From NCBI GenBank assembly GCA_964571855.1, contig CAZNDO010000001.1:434001-498000 (forward strand): DNA of 64,000 nucleotides. Direction: 5' to 3'. Source of the stretch: CAYYFX01 sp964571855. Its GTDB lineage: Bacteria > ARS69. Positions 35,811 to 44,658 of the stretch are shown piece by piece. The notes below the pieces were generated by a model. That model made no database searches. It was given only the letters and a program-made list of their open reading frames with translations, and was not told the DNA's origin. Both the position numbers and the translations under genes were made by a program. Position 1 is the first letter of the stretch. Each line of letters begins with the position of its first letter.

Positions 35811-36957
35811 GCAGGATCGCGGGAACGAGCCCGCCGCCACCCACGAGCCAGCCGCCGACCGCACCGCCGACCGGCGTCGTGCCCTGCATCAGCGTGCGCA
35901 GCAAGGCGAACACGCGCCCGCGCGCTTCCGGGGGCACGATCCTCATGCGCAGGGTCTGCGCCCAGATGGTCAGCGGCGCCGCGAAGAACCCGGCGGTCGC
36001 AAGGGCGAGCGCCGCGATCCCGGTCGAGGAGATCCCCGCGAGCAGGGCCACGGACACGCCCGCCGCCACGAGCGCTCCGCAGATGGACATCCCCAGCGTC
36101 CATCGCGGGGTCACCGCGCCGGCCAGCACGGAACTGGTGACCTCCCCCACCGCGCCCGCACCGAGGAGCAGGCCGAGCACCGGCGGGCCGCCGCCGAGCG
36201 CTTGCACCGCGAAGAGGGGAAGCCAGACCTGCCGCACGCCGTTCCCGATGTTCGCCGCCATGTACATCCACGTCGTCGATCGAAGCACGGGCTCGCGCGC
36301 GACGAGCAGGAGTCCGTCCCGCAGGCCCGCACGCGCGGGGCGCGGCGATCCCGGCGACCGGGGGCCGGCCACGCGCACGCCCGACAAGGCGATCACGAAC
36401 GCGAGGTAGGAGAGCGCATCGACCGCGAGGACGCTGGGCGCGCCGAACCGCGCCGCGAGGATCCCCGCGACCGGCGGCCCCACGATGCCGCCGACCGTGA
36501 AGCTCAGCATCTCCAGGGCGTTCGCGGTCGCGAGCCGCTCGGAAGGCACGAGGGACGGCACGAGCGACGGGCTGCCGGCCAGGCTGATCATCATGAGCAG
36601 CCCGTACACCGCCGCCGCCACGTACGCATGCCACACCTGCAGATGCCCGAGGACGTGGAGGAGCGGGAGGGCCCCGATGACCGCGCCCCGGACCAGGTTG
36701 TCCACGCGCATGACGTGCACGCGGTCGAACCGGTCCAGGAGCCACCCGGCGGCCAGGCCGCCGACCAGGATCGGCGCGGAGTAGCAGATGGTCAGCAGCG
36801 CGAGCGCCTCGGCCGAACGCGTGGTGTCGTACACCCACCACGTCAGGGCGAGCCGAGTCATGCCGTCGCCGAGCGTGGACAGCGTGAACCCGATCCAGAA
36901 CCGCCGGAACGCGGGGATGCCGAGGGTCGATCGGTACGCGTGGAGCGCTTCACGCAT
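35680..36957 (-). CDS. Major facilitator superfamily transporter
   Basis: 425-residue exporter-like MFS protein with 12 predicted helices. The loop 2-3 signature GGLAAGWLLDRFDRVHVM matches the GxLaDrxgrr motif, and SLVPSERLATANALEMLSF is typical of the enterobactin-exporter/DHA3 branch. The 3' end overlaps the convergent methyltransferase gene by 131 bp. Confidence 0.88.
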   Translation of the reverse strand: MREALHAYRSTLGIPAFRRFWIGFTLSTLGDGMTRLALTWWVYDTTRSAEALALLTICYSAPILVGGLAAGWLLDRFDRVHVMRVDNLVRGAVIGALPLLHVLGHLQVWHAYVAAAVYGLLMMISLAGSPSLVPSLVPSERLATANALEMLSFTVGGIVGPPVAGILAARFGAPSVLAVDALSYLAFVIALSGVRVAGPRSPGSPRPARAGLRDGLLLVAREPVLRSTTWMYMAANIGNGVRQVWLPLFAVQALGGGPPVLGLLLGAGAVGEVTSSVLAGAVTPRWTLGMSICGALVAAGVSVALLAGISSTGIAALALATAGFFAAPLTIWAQTLRMRIVPPEARGRVFALLRTLMQGTTPVGGAVGGWLVGGGGLVPAILLTGGCFVAAGVSGLAVGALRRAGAPAARPATAPPAAGPPRQRR

Positions 36958-36984
36958 GAGCGGGGCCTTCCTTCCTTCGGGAGA

Positions 36985-39168
36985 TCAGAGGTCGATGCGC
37001 GCGGTCACCTTCAGCAGGAGCCAGCTCTCCGCCCCGGCGCCGGGGGAGGCGGCCGTGTCGCGCCCCAGGATCAGGTAGGCTTCCTGGGCTTCCCCGCGAA
37101 GGACATGAAGCTGCGCGCGCCAGCCGGTTCGGCGGGACTCGCTGTCGTACTGCAGGAAGCCCGTGACGGACCGGTCGACGTCCACGTCCAGCTCCGTCCG
37201 GAGCCGGAGCACGAAAGGCCCCGCGCTCGCCCCGTCGATCCGGATCCAGGACCGCTCGAGCTCAGGGCCGGCGCGAAGGCGGCCGCGCGCCTTGGCGGTC
37301 ACGCCGGCCGACACCGTGGTGCGGGTCCCGCCGTAGAAGCCCCCGGTGTCCAGGGCGCAGCGCGCCGACACCGGACGTCCCGCCTTCGTCCGCACCTCGC
37401 CGCCGCCGCGGAGTTCGTGATGGTCCCCGGCCCGAACGGGGATGTCCCCGGGAAGCGCGAAGGACTCGTCGAGTCGGGCGCGGATCCGCTCCAGGAAGAG
37501 GCTGCCGGCGTCGCCGCTCGTCGCCTCGACGCCGAGCGTGACGCGGTGGAAGTCGTCCAGGAACGCTCCGCCGCGGTCCTCGATGCGCTCGAAGGCGACC
37601 GAAGGCACCACGCGCCGCAGCGGTCCCGAGTGCCGCTGGATCGGGCGGGCGCCACCCGCGCGATAGGTCCGGGAGGACGGGCGCGCCACGAACCCGGTCG
37701 GCGGCGCGAAACGGGCGCCGAGGTCCAGGAGCTCCAGGTGGAACGCGGTCCCGTCCCCGCCCCGCTCGATGCGGACCCGGGAAGCGGCTCCGGTCCCGGT
37801 GCGCGCGGAGGTCCCCCGGCTTCCCGCGACGAACGCGGACACGGTGACCTCGCCGGCTGCGCGAAACACCCCGTCCAGTCCGGCCACGCTCCCGGCGAGA
37901 TCCGGTTCCCCTTCGCGCGACGTGAGGATCGCGCCCAGCCACGAGCGGCGCGTCAGCTGCGTGCGAGCGCGCAGGACCGCGAAGCCCTCCGCGGCGGCGC
38001 CGAGCGCCTCGCCGGTGCGCACGTACAGCGCGCCGTACTCGTGGCGCGCGGTGCGACCGCCGACCTTCCCCCCGACCCGGATGGGCACCTCCCCGGATCC
38101 CTCCCGCGCCCCGTCCACGTACCCGATGCGCCGGCTGAAGAAGACCTCGGCCTCCGAGGGAGCGCCGAACGCGAACAGGCCCGCGTTTTCCAGGAAGAAG
38201 TCCCGCTTCTCCGGGACGAAGAGCGCGAAGCGCGTGAGGTTGATCCGGCGATCGTCCGCCTCCGCCTGCGCGAAGTCCGTGTTCACGGACAGGTTCGCGG
38301 AGAGCGCGCCGGACGCGGTCCAGCGCAGGTCCGCGCCGAGCCGCGCCGACGCCTCGGCGTCCGCGCCCCGGGACTCGCGCCGGACCGTGACGAACGGATC
38401 GACCCGCACGCCGCTTCCCGGGACGATCCCCTCGAACCGGACCTCGCGCGCGAGCGAGACGCTCGCGGTCCCGCCGGCGCGCTCCCGCGGGATGAGCGGG
38501 GAGAACAACGTCTCGTTGGAGCGGATGATCCGGCGGAACAGGTTCACGCCCATGGAGTTCCCGGGAGCGCGCCGGAAGCGCAGCGTGCGGAACGGGATCC
38601 GCAGCTCCGCCGACCAGCCGCGGGCGTCCCGCGAGGTCCGGACGTCCCACGCGTCGTTCCACCCGTCGACGAACACGTCCCCCTCGTCGAAGAAGCGCGC
38701 GTCCACCCGCACGCCGAGCGGGTTCGTCGAGAAGAAGAAGCCGTCGCGGCCCTCGCCGAAGGAGTCGATGGCCACCACGAACTGGTCGTCCCCGGTCAGC
38801 GAGAAGTCGTCGCGGCGGCGGGTGCTCGACACGATCGCATCGGGGCGGGAGTCCAGGCAGGCCACGCCCACGTAGAGATCGGTGGGCGTGTAGACCATCC
38901 GGACGTGCGTGGACTCGGTGGGGCTTGCCCCCTCGTCGGGATCCCGCTGCCGGAAGTCGGTTATGGCGTCCGCGCGGGACCAGATCCCGTCGTCCAGGCT
39001 CCCGTCCACCACGGGCGGCGCCTCGCCCGGCCCGACCGGGTGCGGCAGGTAGGGGGCGCCGCGCGCGGGCCCCGCGAGGGTTCCGCCGGCGAGCAGCAGG
39101 CACGCGGCCCAGGAGAGCCCGCGCTTGCCGCGGCCATCGCGGCGCCTTCGTTCGACCATCGTATTCAT
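36985..39168 (-). CDS. DUF5916 outer-membrane protein with CBM9-like N-terminal domain
   Basis: 727-residue exported protein. Signal peptide, then a CBM9-like domain (VVDGSLDDGIWSRA, TDLYVGVACLDSRPD, VVAIDSF), then a DUF5916 beta-barrel part (FVPEKRDFFLENAGLFAFG is a typical signature) ending in alternating strands and a C-terminal TARIDL. Such proteins are outer-membrane barrels thought to handle carbohydrate or xenobiotic ligands. The gene is divergent from a regulator and has a strong promoter and operator at its start. Confidence 0.88.
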   Translation of the reverse strand: MNTMVERRRRDGRGKRGLSWAACLLLAGGTLAGPARGAPYLPHPVGPGEAPPVVDGSLDDGIWSRADAITDFRQRDPDEGASPTESTHVRMVYTPTDLYVGVACLDSRPDAIVSSTRRRDDFSLTGDDQFVVAIDSFGEGRDGFFFSTNPLGVRVDARFFDEGDVFVDGWNDAWDVRTSRDARGWSAELRIPFRTLRFRRAPGNSMGVNLFRRIIRSNETLFSPLIPRERAGGTASVSLAREVRFEGIVPGSGVRVDPFVTVRRESRGADAEASARLGADLRWTASGALSANLSVNTDFAQAEADDRRINLTRFALFVPEKRDFFLENAGLFAFGAPSEAEVFFSRRIGYVDGAREGSGEVPIRVGGKVGGRTARHEYGALYVRTGEALGAAAEGFAVLRARTQLTRRSWLGAILTSREGEPDLAGSVAGLDGVFRAAGEVTVSAFVAGSRGTSARTGTGAASRVRIERGGDGTAFHLELLDLGARFAPPTGFVARPSSRTYRAGGARPIQRHSGPLRRVVPSVAFERIEDRGGAFLDDFHRVTLGVEATSGDAGSLFLERIRARLDESFALPGDIPVRAGDHHELRGGGEVRTKAGRPVSARCALDTGGFYGGTRTTVSAGVTAKARGRLRAGPELERSWIRIDGASAGPFVLRLRTELDVDVDRSVTGFLQYDSESRRTGWRAQLHVLRGEAQEAYLILGRDTAASPGAGAESWLLLKVTARIDL

Positions 39169-39171
39169 TAG

Positions 39172-39187
39172 TTAGATTATTATCTAA
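39172..39187. promoter_or_regulatory. Operator between the DUF5916 gene and its regulator
   Basis: TTAGAT (39172-39177), 4 bp, ATCTAA (39182-39187): a perfect inverted repeat overlapping the -10 of the DUF5916 promoter and ending three bases from its start codon. Confidence 0.75.
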
Positions 39188-39205
39188 TCATCCGGCGCGT
39201 GTCAA
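39176..39205 (-). promoter_or_regulatory. Leaderless promoter of the DUF5916 gene
   Basis: Minus-strand TTGACA (39205-39200), 18 bp, AATAAT (39181-39176), then 7 bp to the ATG at 39168. The -35 is a perfect consensus. Confidence 0.75.
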
Positions 39206-39292
39206 CTCCCCCCGCGCGGGTCCCTTAACGGGTTATCCTGGGCGTGGTTGGGGGCGCGGGGCCGCGGGCGGCGGTCCGGGAGGGTTCGACGG

Positions 39293-40564
39293 ATGCGAAA
39301 CTCGACGGGGCGCGCGAAGCCCCGGGGACGGGGCGACGACCCGCGGGGGCGATTCCGGTTCGCCAGCGGGCTCCGATTCGACCTCCTGTACTCGCTGGAG
39401 GTGCTCCTGGCGGCATCGCCCGGCATCCACGCCGCGTGGCGCAACGCCGCCCTCGCGGCGCTCCCGCGCTCCTGCCGGGACGATCTCGCCTACTTCCACG
39501 GCTCCGCGCACCTCTGGGTCCTGCTGGGCGACGCGCTCGGCCCCTCGCCCCCGCCCGACGACATGCCCGGTCTCATGGCCCAGCTCGAGGCGCTCTCCGC
39601 GGACGAGCTGCAGCGGTCGGTGCTCGAGGGCGCGCTGCACGATGCGGGCGTCGCCGAGCGGGTGGCCCGCGGCGGGATGTCGCTCGAGCGCGCGCTGCTC
39701 GAGGCTCCCGCCGTGAAGCGGGAGTGGCTCGAGCACATCGATCTCTACCCTCCCTCGCTCGAGAGCCCCACGCTGCGCGCGCTCAGCCGGATCGCCGCGT
39801 CCCCGGAGGAGTCGAAGGCTCGCGTCCTGCACCTGCTCGACGGCTACTGGAGGTCGACGTTCTCGCGCACGTGGGCGGAGATCGAGCCGCAGCTGCGCCG
39901 ATCCCGCGAGGAGAAGGAGCGGCTGCTGCAGTCCTGCACCCTGGAGGAGTTCTTCCGCCTCGCCCTTCTCCGCGTGGAGGCGGACGACCGGGCGCGCTGC
40001 CTCCGCGCCATCAAGGGAGGCTACCGTCTCCCCTACGCGCGGATCCGCGAGGCGTACGTGGCGCCCTCCGCGTTCAACCACCAGCGGTTCTGGACCGCCT
40101 TCGACACGCCGGAAGGCACGGTGGTCTTCCTGCCGTACTTCGATCCGGCGGTCGCGCCCGCGGCCGGCGAATCGTTGGCCGCCGGAGCCCCGACCCCCGT
40201 GGACGCGCCGCTCGTGTGCAAGGCGCTCGGGGATCCCACGCGCTTCGCGATCGCCACGCTGATCGCCCGCGAGCCGGCCACCTCCGCCGACCTCGCGGCA
40301 CGCCTCGGCCTCTCGCGCCCGACGATCTCGCACCACATCGTACTGCTGCGCGAGGCCGGCCTGCTCCGCGAGGAGGCCGCGGGCGGCTCCGTCCTCCTGC
40401 ACCTGAGGCGGGAGGCGGTCGCCGCGCTGTCGGACGCGCTGCTCGAGCGCCTCCAGGGTGGTTCGTCCGGGGCGGCGGCGCCGGGGGAGCTTCCCGGGCG
40501 GCGCGAGGGCCGGCGCGGACCGAGGGCGTCCGTGGCGCGAACGAGGCGGGCGAAGCGCCGCTGA
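39293..40564 (+). CDS. ArsR-type winged-helix regulator with large N-terminal sensor domain
   Basis: 423-residue protein. About 300 N-terminal residues form a helical domain (FRFASGLRFDLLYSLEVLLA at the start, DUF5937-like), followed by a C-terminal ArsR winged helix (VCKALGDPTRFAIATLIARE, LGLSRPTISHHIVLLREAGL). The C-terminal tail is very basic. ATG at 39293 after GGGAGGG. It is divergent from the DUF5916 gene and probably represses it through the TTAGAT/ATCTAA repeat. This regulator-plus-transporter arrangement recurs beside DUF5916 genes. Confidence 0.8.
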   Translation: MRNSTGRAKPRGRGDDPRGRFRFASGLRFDLLYSLEVLLAASPGIHAAWRNAALAALPRSCRDDLAYFHGSAHLWVLLGDALGPSPPPDDMPGLMAQLEALSADELQRSVLEGALHDAGVAERVARGGMSLERALLEAPAVKREWLEHIDLYPPSLESPTLRALSRIAASPEESKARVLHLLDGYWRSTFSRTWAEIEPQLRRSREEKERLLQSCTLEEFFRLALLRVEADDRARCLRAIKGGYRLPYARIREAYVAPSAFNHQRFWTAFDTPEGTVVFLPYFDPAVAPAAGESLAAGAPTPVDAPLVCKALGDPTRFAIATLIAREPATSADLAARLGLSRPTISHHIVLLREAGLLREEAAGGSVLLHLRREAVAALSDALLERLQGGSSGAAAPGELPGRREGRRGPRASVARTRRAKRR

Positions 40565-40610
40565 TCCTGCAGCGCGCTACCTCCCATCCGCAGGGGATGC
40601 CGCAGCAACC

Positions 40611-41627
40611 TCAGGACCGCGCCCGACCCAGCCCCGTCCAGGCGACAGCGTCGAACTCCTCCGGCGCGTCCGGCGCGACGCCGAGGGCCCGCACGCGTCG
40701 CCGGATCCCGTAGGGCCCCTCGGCACTCATCGGCTCCGACAGCGTCAGCCAGCGTGTCGGCGTCCCGAGGAGCGTGAGGTCGACGCTCTCCTTGCCGAAC
40801 TCCGGCCTCGCTCGGCCCACCGCCACGATCCGCTCCCGCGGCACTTCCAGCGTGCACCGCAACCCCGCCCGGAGAAGGACGTGCCGCGGACCGATCAGGA
40901 TCGGACGCAGGACCGTCGCGCGGTAGTCGGCCACGAGCCACAGCGCGGTGTACGCGCTGCCGATCGTGAGCAGCCAGGCGGCAAGCGCGCTCCACGGGGC
41001 GAGAAGCAGGTGCACCGCAAGCGCCTCGCACGAGATGACGAGCAGGAAGCCGACGACCATGCTCCCGTGGCCGCCGCGGCGATGATGGGTGAAGGCGCGC
41101 GTGCCCGCCGGCACGTGGGGCCGGGCCCGCCACGATCCGATCGCATAGCGGAAGACGGCGATCTCCGACGCGAGGATGGCCGCGACGCGGTGGCTCCCGG
41201 TCACCTCGAACGCCGCCTGTTGCAGCCGCTCGATCGGGTCCGCGCAGGACGGGCGACGGGACTTGCGGAGAATGCGCGCGCCGCGCCACCCGATCCAGGC
41301 CAGCAGGCCGAGCTCGAGGGGCACGGCGGCCAGCTCGAGAACGCGCAACGCCTGCTGCTGATCACCGGGAAGAATGCGGGAGGCCGCCAACCCGCTGAGC
41401 GCGATAACGGGCACGAGCGTCACGATCGGCAACCGCCAGGGACGAAGGACGAGCAGCAGGTACGCCAAGGGGACGACGACGACCAAGTCGATGGTCAGTG
41501 CGACTCCGACCGCGCCCGCGCGCGCCCCCGCCTGCGGGAGCTGGCCGATCAGTGCCAGGGCGGCGAGGTAGACTCCGGACGCGACGCCCGCGAACCAGGC
41601 GAGACCCGCGCGAGCGACGGTGACCAT
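40611..41627 (-). CDS. Multi-pass membrane hypothetical protein
   Basis: 338-residue protein with four N-terminal helices, a cytosolic loop, two more helices (about residues 190-240), and a soluble C-terminal part (LRAGLRCTLEVPRERIVAVG) reminiscent of PH-like membrane domains. No family that I recognise. It is convergent with the regulator gene. A long palindrome lies just upstream of its start. Confidence 0.65.
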   Translation of the reverse strand: MVTVARAGLAWFAGVASGVYLAALALIGQLPQAGARAGAVGVALTIDLVVVVPLAYLLLVLRPWRLPIVTLVPVIALSGLAASRILPGDQQQALRVLELAAVPLELGLLAWIGWRGARILRKSRRPSCADPIERLQQAAFEVTGSHRVAAILASEIAVFRYAIGSWRARPHVPAGTRAFTHHRRGGHGSMVVGFLLVISCEALAVHLLLAPWSALAAWLLTIGSAYTALWLVADYRATVLRPILIGPRHVLLRAGLRCTLEVPRERIVAVGRARPEFGKESVDLTLLGTPTRWLTLSEPMSAEGPYGIRRRVRALGVAPDAPEEFDAVAWTGLGRARS

Positions 41628-41657
41628 CGGTGCCTCCCTCTCCCAGGGCTACGCGGC

Positions 41658-41689
41658 GCACTTCCGATTATCATGATAACCGGAAGTGC
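41658..41689. repeat. 32-bp near-perfect palindrome
   Basis: Outer arms GCACTTCCG (41658-41666) and CGGAAGTGC (41681-41689) pair exactly, around an inner palindrome TTATCATGATAA (41668-41679). Only the 41667/41680 pair mismatches. It sits 31 bp upstream of a minus-strand start codon. It could be an operator for a dimeric regulator or a strong hairpin. Confidence 0.7.
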
Positions 41690-41775
41690 CCACTCCGATC
41701 TGCGCGAGGGCGCGGGGGCCAAGTCCCCGGTGACGTCCGGCCCTGCGCCGGCGGGTTCACCCTGCCGCGACGACC

Positions 41776-42189
41776 TCAGGACCGCTCCTTCGCCACCGCG
41801 GCGTTCCGCGCCACCGCGGCCCTCACGAGCGCCTTGAACGCGCGCGCCGGGACCGTCTCCCCCTCGCGGATGTCGATGGCCCTTCGCGTGCCGCCCTCCA
41901 GGCTGGCGTTGAACAGCCGCGACGGATCCGGGAGCGAGGCGCCGTGGGCGAAGGTGAGCTTCACGACCTTCGCGTAGGTCTCCCCGGTGCAGACGATCCC
42001 CTCGTGCGACCACACCGGGACCCCGAGCATCCCGTTGGACGGCTTCTTCCACTTCCGCTCCTCGATCATCTCGGGGTCGGCCTCCAGGATGAGCGCGCGC
42101 ATGCGGGCCAGCGTGTCCACGCGCCAGTCCCCGTCCGGCTCGCGGGCGGGCGCACGCCGCGCGCCCCGGCTGCTCTTCGGCGGGCTCAT
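41776..42189 (-). CDS. DUF1801-family protein
   Basis: 137-residue basic cytosolic protein. The DUF1801 pattern is clear: MRALILEADPEMIEERKWKK, PVWSHEGIVCTGETYAKVVK and LTFAHGASLPDPSRLFNASL. Function unknown; these proteins often accompany ArsR-SRPBCC operons, as here. The ATG at 42189 overlaps the upstream stop (ATGA). It is the last gene of a four-gene coupled operon. Confidence 0.88.
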   Translation of the reverse strand: MSPPKSSRGARRAPAREPDGDWRVDTLARMRALILEADPEMIEERKWKKPSNGMLGVPVWSHEGIVCTGETYAKVVKLTFAHGASLPDPSRLFNASLEGGTRRAIDIREGETVPARAFKALVRAAVARNAAVAKERS

Positions 42190-42395
42190 CGGGGCCCGCT
42201 CCGCCGGGCGAGGTAGGGCAGGACGAACAGGTACAGCCCGGTCAGGAGAAGCAGGAAGAGCGGGGGCAGCGCCATGTAGCTCACCCACTCCGGATGGGAC
42301 TCCTGCTGCAGGAGAACGAACGTGACGATCACGGTCAGCGTGAACACGATGGACAGCCACCGGTGGAATTGGCGGATCCCGCGGCTCCAGTTCAT
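42186..42395 (-). CDS. Small two-helix membrane protein
   Basis: 69-residue protein with two hydrophobic helices (IVFTLTVIVTFVLLQQ and LPPLFLLLLTGLYLFVLPYL). Both ends overlap neighbours by four bases, so it is translated as part of the ArsR-SRPBCC-DUF1801 operon. Unknown function. Confidence 0.7.
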   Translation of the reverse strand: MNWSRGIRQFHRWLSIVFTLTVIVTFVLLQQESHPEWVSYMALPPLFLLLLTGLYLFVLPYLARRSGPR

Positions 42396-42832
42396 GGCAT
42401 CCTCTCGAGCAGGTGGACGAGCTTCTCCCCCATCATCTTCCAGCCGTAGCGCGCGCCGCCGAACTCCCGCTTCTGGTCCGGCTGGAATCCGGACTGCACC
42501 AGGGACAGGCGCGTGCCGGCGGCCGTGGGCGTGAGCGTGAACGTCACCTCGGTGGTCAGGAACGGAACCTCCCACGTGTAGCGGAGCCTGCGACGCGGCT
42601 CGATCTCGAGCATCCGGCAGCTCACCGTGCCGTCCCACTGCGGGTACGGCTGCGTCTTGAACGTGAACCGCGCCCCCGGCGCCAGCTCGAACCCGATCAC
42701 GGGCAGGAGCCACTCGGCGAGGAGCGCGGGCTCCGTGAGCGCGCGCCACACCTTCTCCGGCGGATGGGGAAGGTCGAACTCCATCGAGAGCGTGTTTCCC
42801 TGCGATGGGTCGTTCGGGCCGGCGGGGTTCAC
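42392..42832 (-). CDS. SRPBCC / AHSA1-like domain protein
   Basis: 146-residue START-like fold protein. Landmarks: FDLPHPPEKVWRALTEPALL, EWLLPVIGFELAPGARF and the C-terminal GWKMMGEKLVHLLER. These bind hydrophobic ligands; partners of ArsR in this arrangement are common. The GTG at 42832 overlaps the ArsR stop (GTGA); an internal ATG 16 codons in is also possible. Confidence 0.85.
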   Translation of the reverse strand: MNPAGPNDPSQGNTLSMEFDLPHPPEKVWRALTEPALLAEWLLPVIGFELAPGARFTFKTQPYPQWDGTVSCRMLEIEPRRRLRYTWEVPFLTTEVTFTLTPTAAGTRLSLVQSGFQPDQKREFGGARYGWKMMGEKLVHLLERMP

Positions 42833-43155
42833 TCCATCTCCTCGAGAAGCTTCTCCAGACGCGCGACGCGGCGGGTCCAGAAGGCCCGGTAGTGCGTGAT
42901 CCAGTCCACGAGCGGCTTCATGCCGGACGGGTCCACGCGGTAGTGGACGCAGCGTCCTTCCCGGCGGCCACGCACCAGTCCGGCGTCCCGGAGCACGGCC
43001 AGATGCTGCGACACGGCCGGCTGGGAGATGTGGAAGCGCGCCGTGAGGTCCTTCACCAGCGCTTCCCCGCCCGCGAGCGACTCGAAGATCGCCCGCCGGC
43101 TGGGGTCGGCGAGGGCGTGGAAGACCTTGTCCCGGGCTTCTGCCGTAGGGCTCAT
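42829..43155 (-). CDS. ArsR-family transcriptional regulator of the SRPBCC operon
   Basis: 108-residue winged-helix protein without the metal-ligand cysteines: FHALADPSRRAIFESLAGGE, then HISQPAVSQHLAVLRDAGLV and RREGRCVHYRVD. Typical of SdpR-like ArsR regulators. ATG at 43155 (a TTG two codons earlier is not needed). The promoter puts this ATG 6 bp after the -10, so the message is leaderless and probably autorepressed. Confidence 0.88.
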   Translation of the reverse strand: MSPTAEARDKVFHALADPSRRAIFESLAGGEALVKDLTARFHISQPAVSQHLAVLRDAGLVRGRREGRCVHYRVDPSGMKPLVDWITHYRAFWTRRVARLEKLLEEME

Positions 43156-43161
43156 GGTCAA

Positions 43162-43191
43162 TATATAAGTGATCGTTTATGTGTGTGTCAA
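43162..43191 (-). promoter_or_regulatory. Leaderless promoter and operator of the arsR-SRPBCC operon
   Basis: Minus-strand TTGACA (43191-43186), 18 bp, TATATA (43167-43162), then 6 bp to the ATG. The spacer holds the partial palindrome ATAAACGATCACTTAT (43180-43165), a likely repressor site. Confidence 0.7.
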
Positions 43192-43709
43192 GCGCGGCAG
43201 GGAGCCCGCCGCCGGCGCCGGATGCTCGGGCGGCCGGTCGCCCTCCGCGCGCTCGGAATGGACTTGCCCGGACCGGCGACCTCGTGCGCGGGCGCAGCCC
43301 GTACACCTGGGTCGACCGCAGCGTGGAGCCGGACCGGGTCTGGTACTACCGGCTGGGCGCCGTGGACCGGGACGGGCGCGAGGCCCTGCACCCGCCGATC
43401 TCCGTGATCACACCGGCCTGGGAGTTGCGGACGATGCCGGCGCTCGCCTCCCCCGATCCGTTCCGGGAGAAGACGACCGTGCGCCTCGTGCTCGCCGAGC
43501 CGGCGCGGGCGCGCCTCGCCGTGTACGACGTCACCGGACGGCGCGTGCGCGTGCTGGTGGATGCGCCGCTGCCCGAGGGGGACCACGCCATGGTGTGGGA
43601 CGGACGGGACGAGGCCGGGCGGCGCGTGGGCCGCGGCACGTACTTCGTGAAGCTCGAGGGAGGGGGCGTGGAGTCGGCCGTGAAGGTCGTCCTTCTCGGG
43701 GACTCCTGA
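43179..43709 (+). pseudogene. C-terminal fragment of a secreted Fn3-FlgD-domain protein
   Basis: The frame from 43179 gives 176 residues. From about 43257 it is recognisable: the end of an Fn3-like module (TWVDRSVEPDRVWYYRLGAV) and a complete FlgD/T9SS sorting domain (VYDVTGRRVRVLVDA, MVWDGRDEAGRRVGRGTYF). There is no signal peptide and no effector region, and the first 26 residues are low-complexity and overlap the divergent arsR promoter. It is best read as the 3' remnant of a larger secreted-protein gene, interrupted at about 43.2 kb. Confidence 0.65.
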
Positions 43710-43725
43710 TGCGTCCACGTCTCAA

Positions 43726-44658
43726 TCAGGCCGCGCTCACCTCGAGGGGCTCGACCGCGTCGACCAGAAGGCGCTGACCATCCGCCCGAAGGGCATCGAG
43801 TTCCGGGGGAGCGGACGACAGCAGTCCATTCACGCACGTGTGCCATGCCTGCTCCAGGTCCGGTCCGCTGGCCAACAGCGCGCGCAGGCCGTCGCCCGCG
43901 CTTCGCGAGAGGACTCTCCAATCCTCGGGGAATCGGGCGGACAGCGCGGCCTTCCACGCGGCCGGCCAGTCGAGGAGCGCGTCCTCGTCCTTGCGGGTGG
44001 CCAGGTGGGCGATCGCCAGGACACGGCCGAGGTCCTTGTTGGAGCGCTTGATGTCGGTTCTACCGGCGAAGCCGCCGGACATCAGATCCTCGGACAGTCC
44101 CCTGTGCTCGAGGAGATTCGCCAGGGCCATCATCTCCGGTCGGGCGACGGAGACACCGAGGCCCGTGGGCATCGGCTCGTAGCCGACGAGCGCGAGGAAG
44201 CCGAAGCTGCAGAGACCGAAGTGGCCGTGATTCGTCTCGAGTCGGACCCACTGCTTCGAACGTGGGGCCGTCGCGTCCGGAACGATCAAGAGCTCGACGA
44301 ACCACTCGAGCCCACCCGGCGGCTGAAGTCGGACCGCCGGGAGCTCCTCGACCGGCGTCTCCGCGGTGCCGGCCTTGCCCCACGTGTCGTCCGTGCGGAG
44401 CCTCCAGCCATCGGACAGCAGCCTCTCGACGATCCGGACGCCGGCGGGAATCGCCGCCACTCGCGGGGAAAGGAGGCAGTCGGCGTCCTTCGTCCGCACG
44501 GTGATCGTGTCCCGATCGGCGAAGTAGTGATACGCCGCGGCCAGACTGCCGATGATCGTCACGTTCTCGCGGTAGGCTTCGGGAATGGCCGCCGCGACCT
44601 CTCTCAGGACCGCGGCGGGAAATACGGATCGAAGCGCGTCGTCGTGGCGCGCCATCAC
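43726..44658 (-). CDS. Nucleotidyltransferase-fold protein, AbiEii/DUF-like
   Basis: 310-residue protein. VTIIGSLAAAYHYFADRD and TVRTKDADCLLSP (about residues 32-65) give a Gly-Ser plus Asp-x-Asp nucleotidyltransferase pattern. The rest is helical with a C-terminal domain of unknown type. GTG at 44658 overlaps the upstream stop by four bases (an ATG one codon later is possible). It is the second gene of a two-gene unit with a DNA-binding partner, as in AbiE systems. Confidence 0.7.
   Translation of the reverse strand: MMARHDDALRSVFPAAVLREVAAAIPEAYRENVTIIGSLAAAYHYFADRDTITVRTKDADCLLSPRVAAIPAGVRIVERLLSDGWRLRTDDTWGKAGTAETPVEELPAVRLQPPGGLEWFVELLIVPDATAPRSKQWVRLETNHGHFGLCSFGFLALVGYEPMPTGLGVSVARPEMMALANLLEHRGLSEDLMSGGFAGRTDIKRSNKDLGRVLAIAHLATRKDEDALLDWPAAWKAALSARFPEDWRVLSRSAGDGLRALLASGPDLEQAWHTCVNGLLSSAPPELDALRADGQRLLVDAVEPLEVSAA

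Noticed and set aside
35476..39171. Plus-strand frame of more than 1,200 codons opposite the MFS and DUF5916 genes
   Set aside because: Artefact of GC-rich codon use; both minus-strand genes carry signal, barrel or transporter signatures.
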